From the NCBI RefSeq assembly GCF_022012435.1, contig NZ_JAKLUA010000007.1, positions 124,001 to 188,000 on the forward strand: a DNA stretch of 64,000 nucleotides, in the 5' to 3' direction. The notes under the pieces were generated by a model, which saw only the letters and a program-made list of their open reading frames with translations, searched no databases and was not told the DNA's origin. Every line of letters begins with the position of its first letter. Within the stretch, counting starts at the first letter, position 1. The translations under genes were made by a program, and so were the position numbers. The stretch is from Bradyrhizobium zhengyangense. Its GTDB lineage: Bacteria > Pseudomonadota > Alphaproteobacteria > Rhizobiales > Xanthobacteraceae. Of the stretch, positions 31,188-40,594 are shown one piece after another.

Positions 31188-33242
31188 ATGCCTCGCGACA
31201 GCGACAAAGACAACGATTCCCGCGGCCGGCGAGGCCCCCCCAAAGGTGGCCGCAGCGGCAAGCCGCGCGGCCCCGAGAAGAAATTCGCCAAGCGCGGCTT
31301 CGAGGGCAAGAGCGAGGGCAGGGGCGATCACGACAGCCGCCCGCCCCGTGGCGACCGCGACAGCCGTCCGCCTCGTGAGGGTAAACCCTTCCGCCGCCGC
31401 GAGGAGGGCGATGCCCCGCGCCGTGATTTTTCCGACCGGCCCCGCTTCAAGCGCGACGATCGCAGTGGCGAGGGCCGCGGCGAGCGCAGCTTCAAGCCGC
31501 GTGGCGACCGCCCGTTCTCCGATCGCGGAGCGCGCGATGGCGAGAAGCGCTCCTTCAAGCCGCGTGGTGAGCGTCCGTCCTATGGCCGCGACGACCGTCC
31601 GCCGCGCCGGGATCGCGATGACTTTCGTCCGGCGGGCCGCTCCAGTGACAGGAAATTCGGCGACAAGAAGCCCTATGCGCCGCGCGGCGACCGTCCCGAG
31701 CGCAAGTTCGACGGCGAGCGGAAATTTTCGCGGGGCGGCGGGCCGGATCGCGAACGCGACCGTGGGGATCGCGGGCCGCGCGAGGATCGTGGCGAGCGCA
31801 GCTTCAAGCCGCGTGGCGACCGCCCGAATTTCGATCGCGGTGATCGCGCGCCCCGTGGAGAGCGCCCCGAACGCAAATTCGAGGACCGGAAGTTTTCCCG
31901 GGGCGGACCGGATCGCGGGCCGCGCAAGGATTTCGGCGGCCGCGATCGCGGCGAGGACAAGCCCTGGCAGAAGCGCGACGACCGTCGCGAAGGCGGTCGC
32001 GGCGATGACCGTCCGCGCTTCTCGCGCTCGCGCGAGGACCGTCCATCGGGCGATCGTCCGTTCCGTGACCGTCCCAAATTCGATCGTCCGCGTGAGCGGC
32101 CCGAAGGCCGCTCCGATTGGCACGAGCATCCGCGCAGCGAAGGCCGTTTCGGTGATCGTCCGCGCCGTGAAAACGAGGATGAGAGCAGGATCTTCGAGAA
32201 GCGTCCGGCCTTCGGTGGCCGCGGTGCCTATCGCGCGCGCGATCGGGATTTCGAGGGACGCCCACGTCGCGAAGAAGCACCTAAGCCGAAGAAGGAAGGC
32301 GAACGCATCGCCAAGGCGCTGGCGCGCGCCGGTCTCGCCTCGCGCAGGGATGCCGAGGAGATGGTCACGCAGGGCCGCGTCACCGTCAACGGCCGTGTCA
32401 TCAACTCGCCGGCGCTCGACATCACCAAGAACGACGTCGTTCTGGTCGACGGCAAGCCGTTGCCGGAGCGCGAGCGCACGCGCCTGTTCCTCTATCACAA
32501 GCCGCGCGGGCTGATGACGACGCATGACGACCCCGAGGGCCGTCCGACCGTGTTCGACAATCTGCCCGAAGGCCTGCCGCGGTTGATCTCGATCGGCCGA
32601 CTCGACTTCAACACCGAGGGCCTGTTGCTGCTCACCAATGACGGCGGCCTCGCGCGCACGCTTGAGCTGCCCGACACCGGCTGGCTGCGCCGCTACCGCG
32701 TTCGCGCCCATGGTGAGATCACCCAGGCGCAGCTCGACCAGCTCAAGGACGGCATCGAGGTTGAAGGCGTGAAGTACGGTCCGATCGAAGCGACGCTCGA
32801 ACGCGACCAGGGCGCGAATGTCTGGCTGGTGTTCGCGATCCGCGAAGGCAAGAATCGCGAGGTGCGTAACGTCTGCGCCCATCTCGGGCTCGAGGTGAAC
32901 CGGCTGATCCGCGTCTCCTACGGCCCGTTCCAACTCGGAGAAGTGCCCGAGGGCCAGGTCGAGGAGGTCCGCGCGCGTGTGCTGCGCGATCAGCTCGGCG
33001 ACAAGATCATCGAGAAGTCTGGCGCGCAGTTCGACGTCGCGAAGAAATCCCCAGGCGAGGGCGAAAAGACCTCCACGCGCGCCGTGATCGCCGACCGCAA
33101 GGGCCGCCGCGTGCTGGTGCAGCGCACCGGCAGCGACGAGGCGCGCGAGCGCAACGAGGAAGAGGCGAGCGGCTACGGCCCGCCCCGCCGCCCCAAGCGC
33201 GGCTATCACGGCAAGCGCGACCTGACGCCGCGGGAGGACTAG
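31188..33242 (+). CDS. rluB: RluB-type 23S rRNA pseudouridine synthase with long charged extension
   Basis: The 684-residue protein is far longer than the usual 240-300. Residues from about 370 are a normal RsuA/RluB enzyme: an S4 RNA-binding domain (ERIAKALARAGLASRRDAEEMVTQGRVTVNGRV) and the catalytic domain with GRLDFNTEGLLLLTNDGGL holding the catalytic Asp. The first 370 residues are disordered and very rich in Arg, Asp, Gly, Pro and Phe, with repeated RGERSFKPRGDRP and RPERKF units. This resembles RGG-box RNA-binding tails. The C-terminus is also extended and basic. The product probably modifies U2605 of 23S rRNA. rsmD starts one base after its stop. Confidence 0.9.
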   Translation: MPRDSDKDNDSRGRRGPPKGGRSGKPRGPEKKFAKRGFEGKSEGRGDHDSRPPRGDRDSRPPREGKPFRRREEGDAPRRDFSDRPRFKRDDRSGEGRGERSFKPRGDRPFSDRGARDGEKRSFKPRGERPSYGRDDRPPRRDRDDFRPAGRSSDRKFGDKKPYAPRGDRPERKFDGERKFSRGGGPDRERDRGDRGPREDRGERSFKPRGDRPNFDRGDRAPRGERPERKFEDRKFSRGGPDRGPRKDFGGRDRGEDKPWQKRDDRREGGRGDDRPRFSRSREDRPSGDRPFRDRPKFDRPRERPEGRSDWHEHPRSEGRFGDRPRRENEDESRIFEKRPAFGGRGAYRARDRDFEGRPRREEAPKPKKEGERIAKALARAGLASRRDAEEMVTQGRVTVNGRVINSPALDITKNDVVLVDGKPLPERERTRLFLYHKPRGLMTTHDDPEGRPTVFDNLPEGLPRLISIGRLDFNTEGLLLLTNDGGLARTLELPDTGWLRRYRVRAHGEITQAQLDQLKDGIEVEGVKYGPIEATLERDQGANVWLVFAIREGKNREVRNVCAHLGLEVNRLIRVSYGPFQLGEVPEGQVEEVRARVLRDQLGDKIIEKSGAQFDVAKKSPGEGEKTSTRAVIADRKGRRVLVQRTGSDEARERNEEEASGYGPPRRPKRGYHGKRDLTPRED

Positions 33243-33243
33243 C

Positions 33244-33801
33244 TTGCGTATCGTCGGCGGTCGCTTGAAGGGGCGCAATCTCGCCTCACCGTCTTCGCGT
33301 GACATCCGTCCGACGGCGGATCGCCTGCGCGAGTCCGTGTTCAACATCCTCGTGCATGCCTATGACGATCCGATCCAGGACGCGCGCGTGCTCGATCTCT
33401 TCGCCGGCACCGGGGCGCTCGGCATCGAGGCGTCCTCGCGTGGCGCGAAATTCACGCTGTTCGTGGATAACGGCGCGGAGGCGCGGGCGCTGCTGCGTAA
33501 CAACGTCGAGTCGCTCGGCCTTGGCGGCGTCACCAAAGTCTATCGCCGCGATGCGACCGATCTCGGCCCCGCGCATCCCGTCGAGCCGTTCTCGCTGGTA
33601 TTTCTCGATCCGCCCTATGGCAAGGGATTTGCGGAGAAGGCGTTGGCGAGCTTGCGCGATGGTGGCTGGCTCACGCCTGGCGCGCTGCTGGTGGTCGAGG
33701 AGGCAAAGGCCGCGCAGTTCGTGACGCCGGAAGGTTTCGAGGAGCTGGAGCGGCGGGCGTATGACGACACGGAGTTCGTGTTTTTGAAACGCAACGCGTA
33801 A
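33244..33801 (+). CDS. rsmD: 16S rRNA m2G966 methyltransferase RsmD
   Basis: RsmD methylates G966 of 16S rRNA with SAM. The 185-residue protein begins at a TTG (MRIVGGRLKGRNLASPSSRDIRPTADRLRESVFNIL, a typical family N-terminus). It has VLDLFAGTGALGIEASSRGA (SAM motif I) and the catalytic LDPPYGKGFAEKAL. It follows rluB with a one-base gap, so the two rRNA modification genes are co-transcribed. It converges with mutL, stop codons one base apart. Confidence 0.94.
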   Translation: MRIVGGRLKGRNLASPSSRDIRPTADRLRESVFNILVHAYDDPIQDARVLDLFAGTGALGIEASSRGAKFTLFVDNGAEARALLRNNVESLGLGGVTKVYRRDATDLGPAHPVEPFSLVFLDPPYGKGFAEKALASLRDGGWLTPGALLVVEEAKAAQFVTPEGFEELERRAYDDTEFVFLKRNA

Positions 33802-33802
33802 T

Positions 33803-35617
33803 TCATCGCCGCCCGAACAGCTTCTCCACATCGGCGAGCTTCAGCTCGACATAGGTCGGCCTGCCGTGATTGCACTGGCCGGAGTTCGGCGTCTCCTCCA
33901 TCTCGCGGAGCAGTGCGTTCATCTCCTCGGGCCGTAGTCTGCGGCCGGCGCGCACCGAGCCGTGGCAGGCCATGGTGGCGGCGACATGCATCAAGCGGCG
34001 TTCCAAAGGCAGCGCCTCGTCCCACTCGGCCATGTGTTCGGAGAGATCGCGGAGCAGCCCGCCTGCATTGGTCTTCCCAAGCAGCGACGGCGTCTCGCGT
34101 ACCGCGACCGCGCCGGGGCCGAAGGATTCGATTGCAAGGCCAAAGGATGTGAGCTCTTCGCTGCGCTCCAACAGGCGCTCGACCGTGGCCTCGTCCATTT
34201 CGACGATCTCGGGGATCAGCAGGATCTGCCGCTGCACGCCGTTTGCGGCGAGTGACGCCTTGAGCCGCTCATAGACGATGCGCTCATGCGCGGCGTGCTG
34301 GTCGACGATGATCAGACCGTCGCGGGTCTGCGACACGATATAGGTCTCGTGGAGCTGCGTGCGCGCCGCGCCGAGCGGACGATCGACGAGATCAGTCACC
34401 GGCTGCGTCTCAAACCGCACGTCCGCGCTGGGCGCGCCGACATCGAAGGCGGCCTGCGCGCGCTCGGCGAAAGCGGGCGCGGCTGGGCCCTCGAATGACG
34501 GCATCGAAGCGACCGGCGCGGACGGTGAGGCCCGCCAGTCCCAGCTTGCAGGACGCGGCGGCGTGAAGGCCGGCCGGAACGAGGACAAGGCGCTCTCGCC
34601 ACTATTGGCGGCGGTGCGGCGGCCCTCGCGTGCGAGACCTTCCTTCAGCCCGTGCACGATCAGCGCGCGCACGAGGCCGGCGTTGCGGAAGCGCACCTCG
34701 GTCTTCGCCGGATGAACATTGGCGTCGACCTCGCGCGGATCGAGCGTCACGAACAACGCCAGCACCGGATGCCGGTCGCGCGGCAGATAATCGGCATAGG
34801 CGCCACGCACCGCGCCGAGGATCAGCTTGTCGCGCACCGGGCGGCCGTTGACGAAAAGATATTGCCCGAGTGCGTTGGCTTTGGTCAGCGCGGGAGCGGC
34901 GGCATAGCCGGCGACGACGACGCCGTCGCGCTCGGCACGGACCTCGAAGGCATGGCTGCGGAACTCCGCGCCCAGAATATCGCCAAGCCGGGTCAGCCGT
35001 CCGGCCGCGCCGGGTAGCGCGGCGGCCCAGGTCACCGGCGCGCGCTCTTCGCCCGCGAGCGTGAAGGCAATGTCAGGCCTTGCCATCGCAAGCCGTCGCA
35101 CCACCTCGCGGATCGCTTCGGCCTCGGTGCGATCGGTCTTCAGAAATTTCAGCCGCGCGGGTGTCGCGTAGAAGAGGTCGTTGACCTCGACGCGAGTGCC
35201 GTGCGCGAGCGCGGCCGGCATGATCTCGGACTTTTCGCCGCCCTCGACAGTGAGCGCCCAGGCATGCGGCTCGCTGGCATGCCGCGTGGTGATCGAGAGC
35301 CGTGCCACCGAGCCGATCGACGGCAACGCCTCGCCGCGGAAGCCGAGGGTGCGGATCTGCAGCAGATCCTCGTCATCAAGCTTGGACGTCGCGTGGCGCT
35401 CGACGGCGAGCGCAAGGTCCTTCGCGGTCATGCCGCTACCGTCGTCGGTAATGCCGATCCGCCTCCGCCCGCCGCCATCGGTGAAGACGTCGATGCGGCT
35501 CGCGCCGGCATCGATAGCATTCTCGACAAGCTCCTTGACCACGCTCGCCGGGCGCTCGACCACCTCGCCGGCGGCGATGCGGTTGACGACCTGTTCTGGA
35601 AGCTGACGGACGGGCAT
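33803..35617 (-). CDS. mutL: DNA mismatch repair protein MutL
   Basis: MutL couples mismatch recognition by MutS to strand incision. The 604-residue protein has the GHKL ATPase N-terminus (VVKELVENAIDAGAS, ITDDGSGM, TLGFRGEALPSIGSVA) and the transducer domain. The C-terminal dimerisation/endonuclease domain contains DQHAAHERIVYE, matching the metal-binding DQHA-x2-E-x4-E signature of MutL with its own nicking activity. It ends with the conserved CHGSVRAGRRL and the GQCNHGRPTYV motif. The ATG at 35617 is preferred over a TTG 12 bases upstream. Confidence 0.96.
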   Translation of the reverse strand: MPVRQLPEQVVNRIAAGEVVERPASVVKELVENAIDAGASRIDVFTDGGGRRRIGITDDGSGMTAKDLALAVERHATSKLDDEDLLQIRTLGFRGEALPSIGSVARLSITTRHASEPHAWALTVEGGEKSEIMPAALAHGTRVEVNDLFYATPARLKFLKTDRTEAEAIREVVRRLAMARPDIAFTLAGEERAPVTWAAALPGAAGRLTRLGDILGAEFRSHAFEVRAERDGVVVAGYAAAPALTKANALGQYLFVNGRPVRDKLILGAVRGAYADYLPRDRHPVLALFVTLDPREVDANVHPAKTEVRFRNAGLVRALIVHGLKEGLAREGRRTAANSGESALSSFRPAFTPPRPASWDWRASPSAPVASMPSFEGPAAPAFAERAQAAFDVGAPSADVRFETQPVTDLVDRPLGAARTQLHETYIVSQTRDGLIIVDQHAAHERIVYERLKASLAANGVQRQILLIPEIVEMDEATVERLLERSEELTSFGLAIESFGPGAVAVRETPSLLGKTNAGGLLRDLSEHMAEWDEALPLERRLMHVAATMACHGSVRAGRRLRPEEMNALLREMEETPNSGQCNHGRPTYVELKLADVEKLFGRR

Positions 35618-35909
35618 GGATTCGCTCAATGACGGCGCAGTTTATCCCCGTCGGAACTCAAATGCATGGGATAAGTCCTGCTACCCACATATCAGATCTG
35701 GATTTTCAGCACGCACGTGTTCCTTGCCGCCGCATATGAGGAGCACAATTCCGCGAAAGCGCCGCGAAATCCCTAAACGATGACCACACGGCCCGGCTTG
35801 CATCGCGATCGCGCCGTTCAGCTCTTTGCGCGACGGGGCGGTCCGGTCCAGACGAACGGCGTGGGGAATGGCCGAACCGCTCATCGCGAATAAAATCCAG
35901 GAGACATGG

Positions 35910-36218
35910 ATGAAGTTGGTGAAGACCTCAGTGATCGCTTGCGCGCTTTCCGCTCTGCTTGCGGGCCCCGTTCTCGCGCAAGGAATGTCGTCCGACAGCA
36001 AGTTGCATGGCGGCGCGCAGGGCAAGACGACGCAAGGTGGCGTCGCAGGCAATAGCGAGGAGGAGCTGGAAGCACAGTCGGGCGGTGCGGGCCAAACGGG
36101 CATGAAGCCAGCGAAGGGCACGAAAGGCGCGGTCGGCACCACGGGCAGTGCCACGCATAAGAGCGCCACCGACGGGTCGGCTCCCGGCGGGGCGACCACC
36201 AACGGCAAGCGCTACTGA
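35910..36218 (+). CDS. Small secreted Gly/Ser/Thr-rich protein
   Basis: The 102-residue protein begins MKLVKTSVIACALSALLAGP, a signal peptide with cleavage after LAQ. The mature part is low complexity, rich in Gly, Ala, Thr, Ser and Lys, with no Cys and no recognised domain (GAQGKTTQGGVAGNSEEELEAQSGG). A CCAGGAGA ribosome-binding site is well placed. A strong terminator follows 23 bases after the stop. The 280-base gap upstream of it, back to mutL, shows no other gene. A periplasmic or surface stress role is possible but unsupported. Confidence 0.72.
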   Translation: MKLVKTSVIACALSALLAGPVLAQGMSSDSKLHGGAQGKTTQGGVAGNSEEELEAQSGGAGQTGMKPAKGTKGAVGTTGSATHKSATDGSAPGGATTNGKRY

Positions 36219-36240
36219 GCGTGAGATCTGAGTAAACCAA

Positions 36241-36272
36241 CCTCCGGTCGCGTGGCGGCCGGAGGTTTTTTC
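36241..36272. terminator. Rho-independent terminator after the secreted-protein gene
   Basis: CCTCCGG (36241-36247) pairs with CCGGAGG (36259-36265) around an 11-base loop, followed directly by seven T on the plus strand. It also lies at the end of the convergent arfB gene. Confidence 0.85.
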
Positions 36273-36275
36273 CAA

Positions 36276-36692
36276 TCAATCGTCGAAGCGACCGCCGCGG
36301 CCGGCCTTGACGTCGCTGCGGCGCTTCTTGCCGTCGAGTCGGCGCTGCTTGGAGCCAAACGTCGGCTTGGTCGCGCGGCGTGGTGTCGGCCGGATCATCG
36401 CCTCGGTCAGGATCTCGACGAGTCGGTCGATAGCGTCCTGGCGGTTGCGTTCCTGGGTGCGGAAGCGCTGGGCATGGATTACGATCACGCCATCCTTGGT
36501 CATCCGCTGGCCAGCGATGCGGGCGAGCCGGATCGTCGCATCCTCCGGGATGGTCAACTTGCGTGTGTCGAAGCGCAGCTGGGCCGCGGTCGACAATTTG
36601 TTGACGTTCTGCCCGCCCGGGCCAGAGGCGCGGACAAAGCCGATCTCGATGTCGTCCTCGTCGATGACGAGATCGCGGGATATCCGCAGCAT
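36276..36692 (-). CDS. arfB: Peptidyl-tRNA hydrolase ArfB (ribosome rescue)
   Basis: ArfB releases nascent chains from ribosomes stalled on non-stop mRNA. The 138-residue protein has the release-factor GGQ domain (RASGPGGQNVNKLSTAAQLRFD) and no codon-reading domain. The basic C-terminal tail (KPTFGSKQRRLDGKKRRSD) enters the empty mRNA channel in this family. The start MLRISRDLVIDEDDIEI was chosen because the 25 upstream in-frame residues are not family-like. The M16 pair lies upstream on the same strand, separated by about 115 bases. Confidence 0.93.
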   Translation of the reverse strand: MLRISRDLVIDEDDIEIGFVRASGPGGQNVNKLSTAAQLRFDTRKLTIPEDATIRLARIAGQRMTKDGVIVIHAQRFRTQERNRQDAIDRLVEILTEAMIRPTPRRATKPTFGSKQRRLDGKKRRSDVKAGRGGRFDD

Positions 36693-36809
36693 GATGGCAC
36701 CATTCGTGACATCAGGACATATCTCGGAACATCCATCTTCGGCAATGGCGGGATGGCGGAAACGCAAATGGCCGGGCGAGCCCGGCCATTTCAGGTAACG
36801 TCGGAGGCG

Positions 36810-38183
36810 TCAGTTCGACTTCGTCGCCGGTGCCGCCGCCGGTTGCGCGGCAGCCTGCGGTGCGCGGCCGACGATGACCGTCAGGAGCCCCTGGCTCCAC
36901 AGCCGCTTGGCCGCGGCCTTGGCATCGTCCAGGGTCACAGCATCGACGATGGCGTTGCGCTTCTCGATATAATCGATCGGCAGCTTGTCCTGCTGATATT
37001 GCAGCAGCGCCTGTGCGAGCTTGGAGGAGGTGTCGAGCACCAGCATCTGCGAGCCCTTGAGGTAGGACTTGGCCTCATCAAGCTCCTTCTGGGTCGGACC
37101 CTCGTCGGCGATGCGGCGGACTTCTTTCTCGATGGCATCCATGGTGTCGCCGGCACGGTCGGCGCGGGTGCCGGTGTTGCCGATGAAGATTCCCGAATGT
37201 TCCATCCAGAGCAGCGATTCGAACACCGAATAAGCCAGCCCGCGCTTCTCGCGGACTTCGCGGTAAAGCCGCGAGGACAGGCCGCCGCCACCGAGGATAT
37301 GGTTGACGACATAGGCCGCCATGAAGTTCGGATCGCTGCGCATCACGCCGGGACCGCCGAAGGTGATCACGGTCTGCGGCACGTCAAGCGGCACGAAGGC
37401 ACGCTGCGGCGGTTTTGCAGCCTCGACGTCGGGGACCGGTGCCAGGGTGGCTTTGGCAGGCAAGCTGCCAAACGTGTGGTCGAGCAGTTTGCCCAAGGTC
37501 GCCGGATCGACGTCGCCGACCACTGCGATCTTCAGCGTCTCCCGGGCGAGGACACGGCCGACATAATCCTTCATGTCGGCAACCGTGATGGTCGGCACGC
37601 TCTCCAGCGTGCCGGTGGTCTGCCGTCCATAGGGATGATCGCCGAAGGTCATCTCCAGGAATTTCCGGCTCGCGAGCGAGGTCGGGTTGGTGGTGTCGCG
37701 GCGCAGGCCCGAGATGACCTGCGAGCGAATGCGCTCGACATCGACCGTGTCGAAATGCGGCGAGGTCAGCGCGGACCGCAACAGATCGAAGGCCTCGTCC
37801 TTGTTGTCGCGCAGCATGCGCAGGCTGCCGCGGAAGGTATCGCGGGTAGCGCTGAAGGAGAGCTCGATGGCGCGGCGGTCGAGCCGCTCATGGAACGTCT
37901 TGGAATCGAGATCGCCCGAGCCCTCGTCGAGCAGGTCGCCGACGAGATTGGCAACGCCGGGCTTGTCCTTGGGGTCCTGCGCCGAGCCGCCGGCAAAGGA
38001 ATATTCCATGGCGATCAGCGGCACGGTCGCGTCCTGGACGAACCATGCTTCGATGCCGCCCGGCGACACCAGGTGCTGGATCTTTGCTGCCGCCTGCGAC
38101 GGCGAGACCGAGGCGAGCGCGAGCGCAGCGCCGGTGACGAAGGAGAGCGCAACGTGGCGCGCGCGAAGGAAAGGATAGGTCAC
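36810..38183 (-). CDS. M16-family protein, non-catalytic subunit
   Basis: The 457-residue protein has a signal peptide (FVTGAALALASVSPSQAAA) and the two-lobed M16 peptidase fold. In place of the HxxEH zinc motif it reads KPGVANLVGDLLDEGSGD, so it cannot bind zinc in the usual way. C-terminal family sequences are kept (GGGGLSSRLYREVREKRGLAYSVFESL). It starts at a GTG overlapping the upstream catalytic partner by GTGA, so the two proteins are made together. This arrangement is that of mitochondrial MPP alpha/beta and of bacterial M16 heterodimers. The tail is Pro/Ala-rich. Confidence 0.9.
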   Translation of the reverse strand: MTYPFLRARHVALSFVTGAALALASVSPSQAAAKIQHLVSPGGIEAWFVQDATVPLIAMEYSFAGGSAQDPKDKPGVANLVGDLLDEGSGDLDSKTFHERLDRRAIELSFSATRDTFRGSLRMLRDNKDEAFDLLRSALTSPHFDTVDVERIRSQVISGLRRDTTNPTSLASRKFLEMTFGDHPYGRQTTGTLESVPTITVADMKDYVGRVLARETLKIAVVGDVDPATLGKLLDHTFGSLPAKATLAPVPDVEAAKPPQRAFVPLDVPQTVITFGGPGVMRSDPNFMAAYVVNHILGGGGLSSRLYREVREKRGLAYSVFESLLWMEHSGIFIGNTGTRADRAGDTMDAIEKEVRRIADEGPTQKELDEAKSYLKGSQMLVLDTSSKLAQALLQYQQDKLPIDYIEKRNAIVDAVTLDDAKAAAKRLWSQGLLTVIVGRAPQAAAQPAAAPATKSN

Positions 38184-39574
38184 GAACGCTTCTCCTCACG
38201 CTTGGCAGCGGTGCTGGTGTCTTTGATCAGATAGCCGGTCACTGAGCGGTTCTTCTCGAACCATTTTTGCGCAGCTTCACGGACCTGCTCGGCGGTGACG
38301 GCACGGATGCGGTCGGGCCAGCTCCTGATATCCTCGATCGACAGGCCCGTGGTCAGTGCGCCGCCGTACCAGCGTGCCAACACCGCCTGATTGTCCTGGG
38401 CGTAGATCGCCTCCGCGATGAGCTGGGTCTTGACCCGCTCGAGATCCTCGGCACGGATCGGGTTCTGCGCAACGTCGGCGATCACGCGGTCGATGGCCTG
38501 CTCGACTTCAGCAAAGCTGACACCTGATTTCGGCGAAGCCGAGATCGCGAATTGGGTCGGATCCAGCGAGATGCTGGAATAGCTGGCGCTGGCGGAGACT
38601 GCGAGCGGCTTGTCGACGACGAGCGCGCGGTAGAGATAGGAGTTGCTGCCGCTGCCGATCAACTGCGCGAGCACGTCGAGCGCAGCGCTCTCGCCAGCCG
38701 CGGCGGTCGTCGCCGAGGGCACCAGATAATAGCGGCGCAGGCTCGGCTGCTCGACGCGCGGGTCGGACAATGTGACGGTGCGCGGCGCCGCTGGCTCCGG
38801 CTCCTGTGGGCGGATGCGCCGAGCGGGGATCGCCGGCTGGGCCGGGATCGGGCCGAAATTGCGTTCGACCAGCGGACGCACATCGGCGGCCTCCACGTCG
38901 CCGGCGATGACCAGGATCGCATTGTTCGGCGCGTAGAACCGGCGATAGAAAGCCAGCGCGTCCTCGCGATTGAGCTTCTCGATCTCCTGGTGCCAGCCGA
39001 TCACCGGCCGGCCATAGGGATGATTGAGATAGAGCGCGGCCATGATCTGTTCGTTGAGGCGCGCGTCGGGGCTGTTGGCAACGCGCATGTTGTACTCTTC
39101 GAGCACGACATCGCGCTCGGGCAGCACGTTCTCGTCCTTGAGGACGAGGCCCGTCATGCGATCGGCCTCGAACTCCATCATGGTCGGGAGCTGCTCTTTC
39201 GTCACGCGCTGGTAGTAGTTGGTGTAGTCGACCGAGGTCGAAGCGTTCTCGTTGCCGCCGACGCGGAGCACGGTCTGGGAGAATTCGCCGACGGGGTGCT
39301 TCTCGGTGCCCTTGAACATCAAATGTTCGAGGAAGTGGGCGAGGCCGGATTTGCCTGGCGTCTCGTCGGCCGAGCCGACCTTGTACCAGATCATCTCGGT
39401 GACCACGGGCGTGCGGTGATCCGGGATCACCACGACCTGGAGGCCGTTTGGAAGCGTGAAGCTCGCGGGCGGCGCGGAGGTGACCGTCGTCTGGGCGAAT
39501 GCGCTGCCGACGTTGAGGGCAGATGTCGAGAGCAGCGCGACGAAGAGGCAGGCAATCGATCGGTGTGAGGACAT
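38180..39574 (-). CDS. M16 zinc metallopeptidase, catalytic subunit
   Basis: The 464-residue protein has a signal peptide (FVALLSTSALNVGSAFAQ). The catalytic inverted zinc motif is in KSGLAHFLEHLMFKGTEKHP (HFLEH), with the downstream third ligand Glu in the ENASTSVDYTNYYQRV to EADRMTGLVL stretch. It probably cleaves peptides in the periplasm with the non-catalytic partner encoded next. AAGGA lies five bases before the ATG at 39574; a GTG three bases upstream is less well placed. The pair is conserved in alphaproteobacteria. Confidence 0.92.
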   Translation of the reverse strand: MSSHRSIACLFVALLSTSALNVGSAFAQTTVTSAPPASFTLPNGLQVVVIPDHRTPVVTEMIWYKVGSADETPGKSGLAHFLEHLMFKGTEKHPVGEFSQTVLRVGGNENASTSVDYTNYYQRVTKEQLPTMMEFEADRMTGLVLKDENVLPERDVVLEEYNMRVANSPDARLNEQIMAALYLNHPYGRPVIGWHQEIEKLNREDALAFYRRFYAPNNAILVIAGDVEAADVRPLVERNFGPIPAQPAIPARRIRPQEPEPAAPRTVTLSDPRVEQPSLRRYYLVPSATTAAAGESAALDVLAQLIGSGSNSYLYRALVVDKPLAVSASASYSSISLDPTQFAISASPKSGVSFAEVEQAIDRVIADVAQNPIRAEDLERVKTQLIAEAIYAQDNQAVLARWYGGALTTGLSIEDIRSWPDRIRAVTAEQVREAAQKWFEKNRSVTGYLIKDTSTAAKREEKRS

Positions 39575-39767
39575 CACGATCCTTGTGAAAGCCCGGACCC
39601 TGATGTCCAGGCGTGAAAGCGCGGCATGCTACACCGCGCGGCTTTGAGCTTCGGGTCACGAAGCAGAGAACGCCGGCGAGTTGTACTTAAAAATAGGTCA
39701 TCTGCCGCATCCGGCCTATACCGGACGATTGCGGCGTGCGCGCGCCTGCGGGCGGCGGCCGAGGAGC

Positions 39768-40493
39768 TTATTGCTCCTTTTCCTTACCCGATCGGACGTC
39801 GAAATAGGTCCTGCGCGTCGTGTCCTCTCCGGAGCCATAGGCGTAGCTCGGCGAGGGCGTCTGATATCCCGGCGGCGGCTCGACCAGCGATTGGCGCGGC
39901 GGCTCGCTCGTAAACTGCTTGGATTCGGGCTGGCCGCCCTTGAACAATTTCAACAGACCTCCGGTGTAGCCCATCTCGGCCGGGCTCATCGTCGGGTTGT
40001 TGGGGTTGCTGCCCGGCGGGGGCGGATCATTGTTGGCCTGCTGCGGGCCCGACTTGTGGGCGTTCAACTCGGCGGGCGACAGCGGCTGGCCAATTTTCCA
40101 GAACTCGTTCGCCTTGGTGCCGGGCACCTTCTTCCGCTGGGCAATGGCCTCCTGGCGACGCTTCTCGTCGGGATCCTTCGGCCAGTTCGGCGCGTTCTTG
40201 GCTTCAGAGCTGGGCGGCGGCAGGTCGAGCTTCGGCGGGACCACCAGCGGTGACCGCTCGCGGTACTCGATGCCCTTCTTCTCCATGCTCTTGGCGCCGA
40301 TGCCGGACATCAGATTGTCGATGAGCTTCTCTTCGAAGGTCATGTCGTCGTCGTCATCGTCGTCGCCGGCGCGGACCGGGCCTGCCGACATCACGAGACC
40401 GATGCCGAGTGCGACAGCTGACAATTTCAGCGCCAGCCAAAGACCCCGCCGGGCGTCTCGACCGATCGAACCGCTGGTTTCGAAGCTGCGCAT
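39768..40493 (-). CDS. Hypothetical exported protein, Pro-rich
   Basis: The 241-residue protein starts MRSFETSGSIGRDARRGLWL with a hydrophobic segment (LALKLSAVALGIGLVMSAGP) and a probable cleavage after VRA. A run of seven Asp follows (GDDDDDDDMTFEEKLIDNLM), then a long Pro/Lys/Glu-rich region with PPPGSNPNNPTMSPAEMGYTGG. It resembles uncharacterised proteins downstream of lspA in Bradyrhizobium-like genomes. It follows lspA by about 100 bases on the same strand. A longer start at 40550 is possible. No function is recognised. Confidence 0.75.
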   Translation of the reverse strand: MRSFETSGSIGRDARRGLWLALKLSAVALGIGLVMSAGPVRAGDDDDDDDMTFEEKLIDNLMSGIGAKSMEKKGIEYRERSPLVVPPKLDLPPPSSEAKNAPNWPKDPDEKRRQEAIAQRKKVPGTKANEFWKIGQPLSPAELNAHKSGPQQANNDPPPPGSNPNNPTMSPAEMGYTGGLLKLFKGGQPESKQFTSEPPRQSLVEPPPGYQTPSPSYAYGSGEDTTRRTYFDVRSGKEKEQ

Positions 40494-40594
40494 ACCTGTA
40501 CCTGTTCCATATTGTGGCAGTAGCAATCTCGCCGCGTCTCGCGCGATCACGCCTCGCCAAGCAAGGTTCCGCCTCCGGCCCGTATCGGCCGGGA

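Noticed and set aside
31182..33347. 721-codon open frame on the minus strand opposite rluB
   Set aside because: It is exactly antisense to a recognised gene with S4 and pseudouridine synthase domains; high GC and the repetitive coding sequence keep the opposite frame open.
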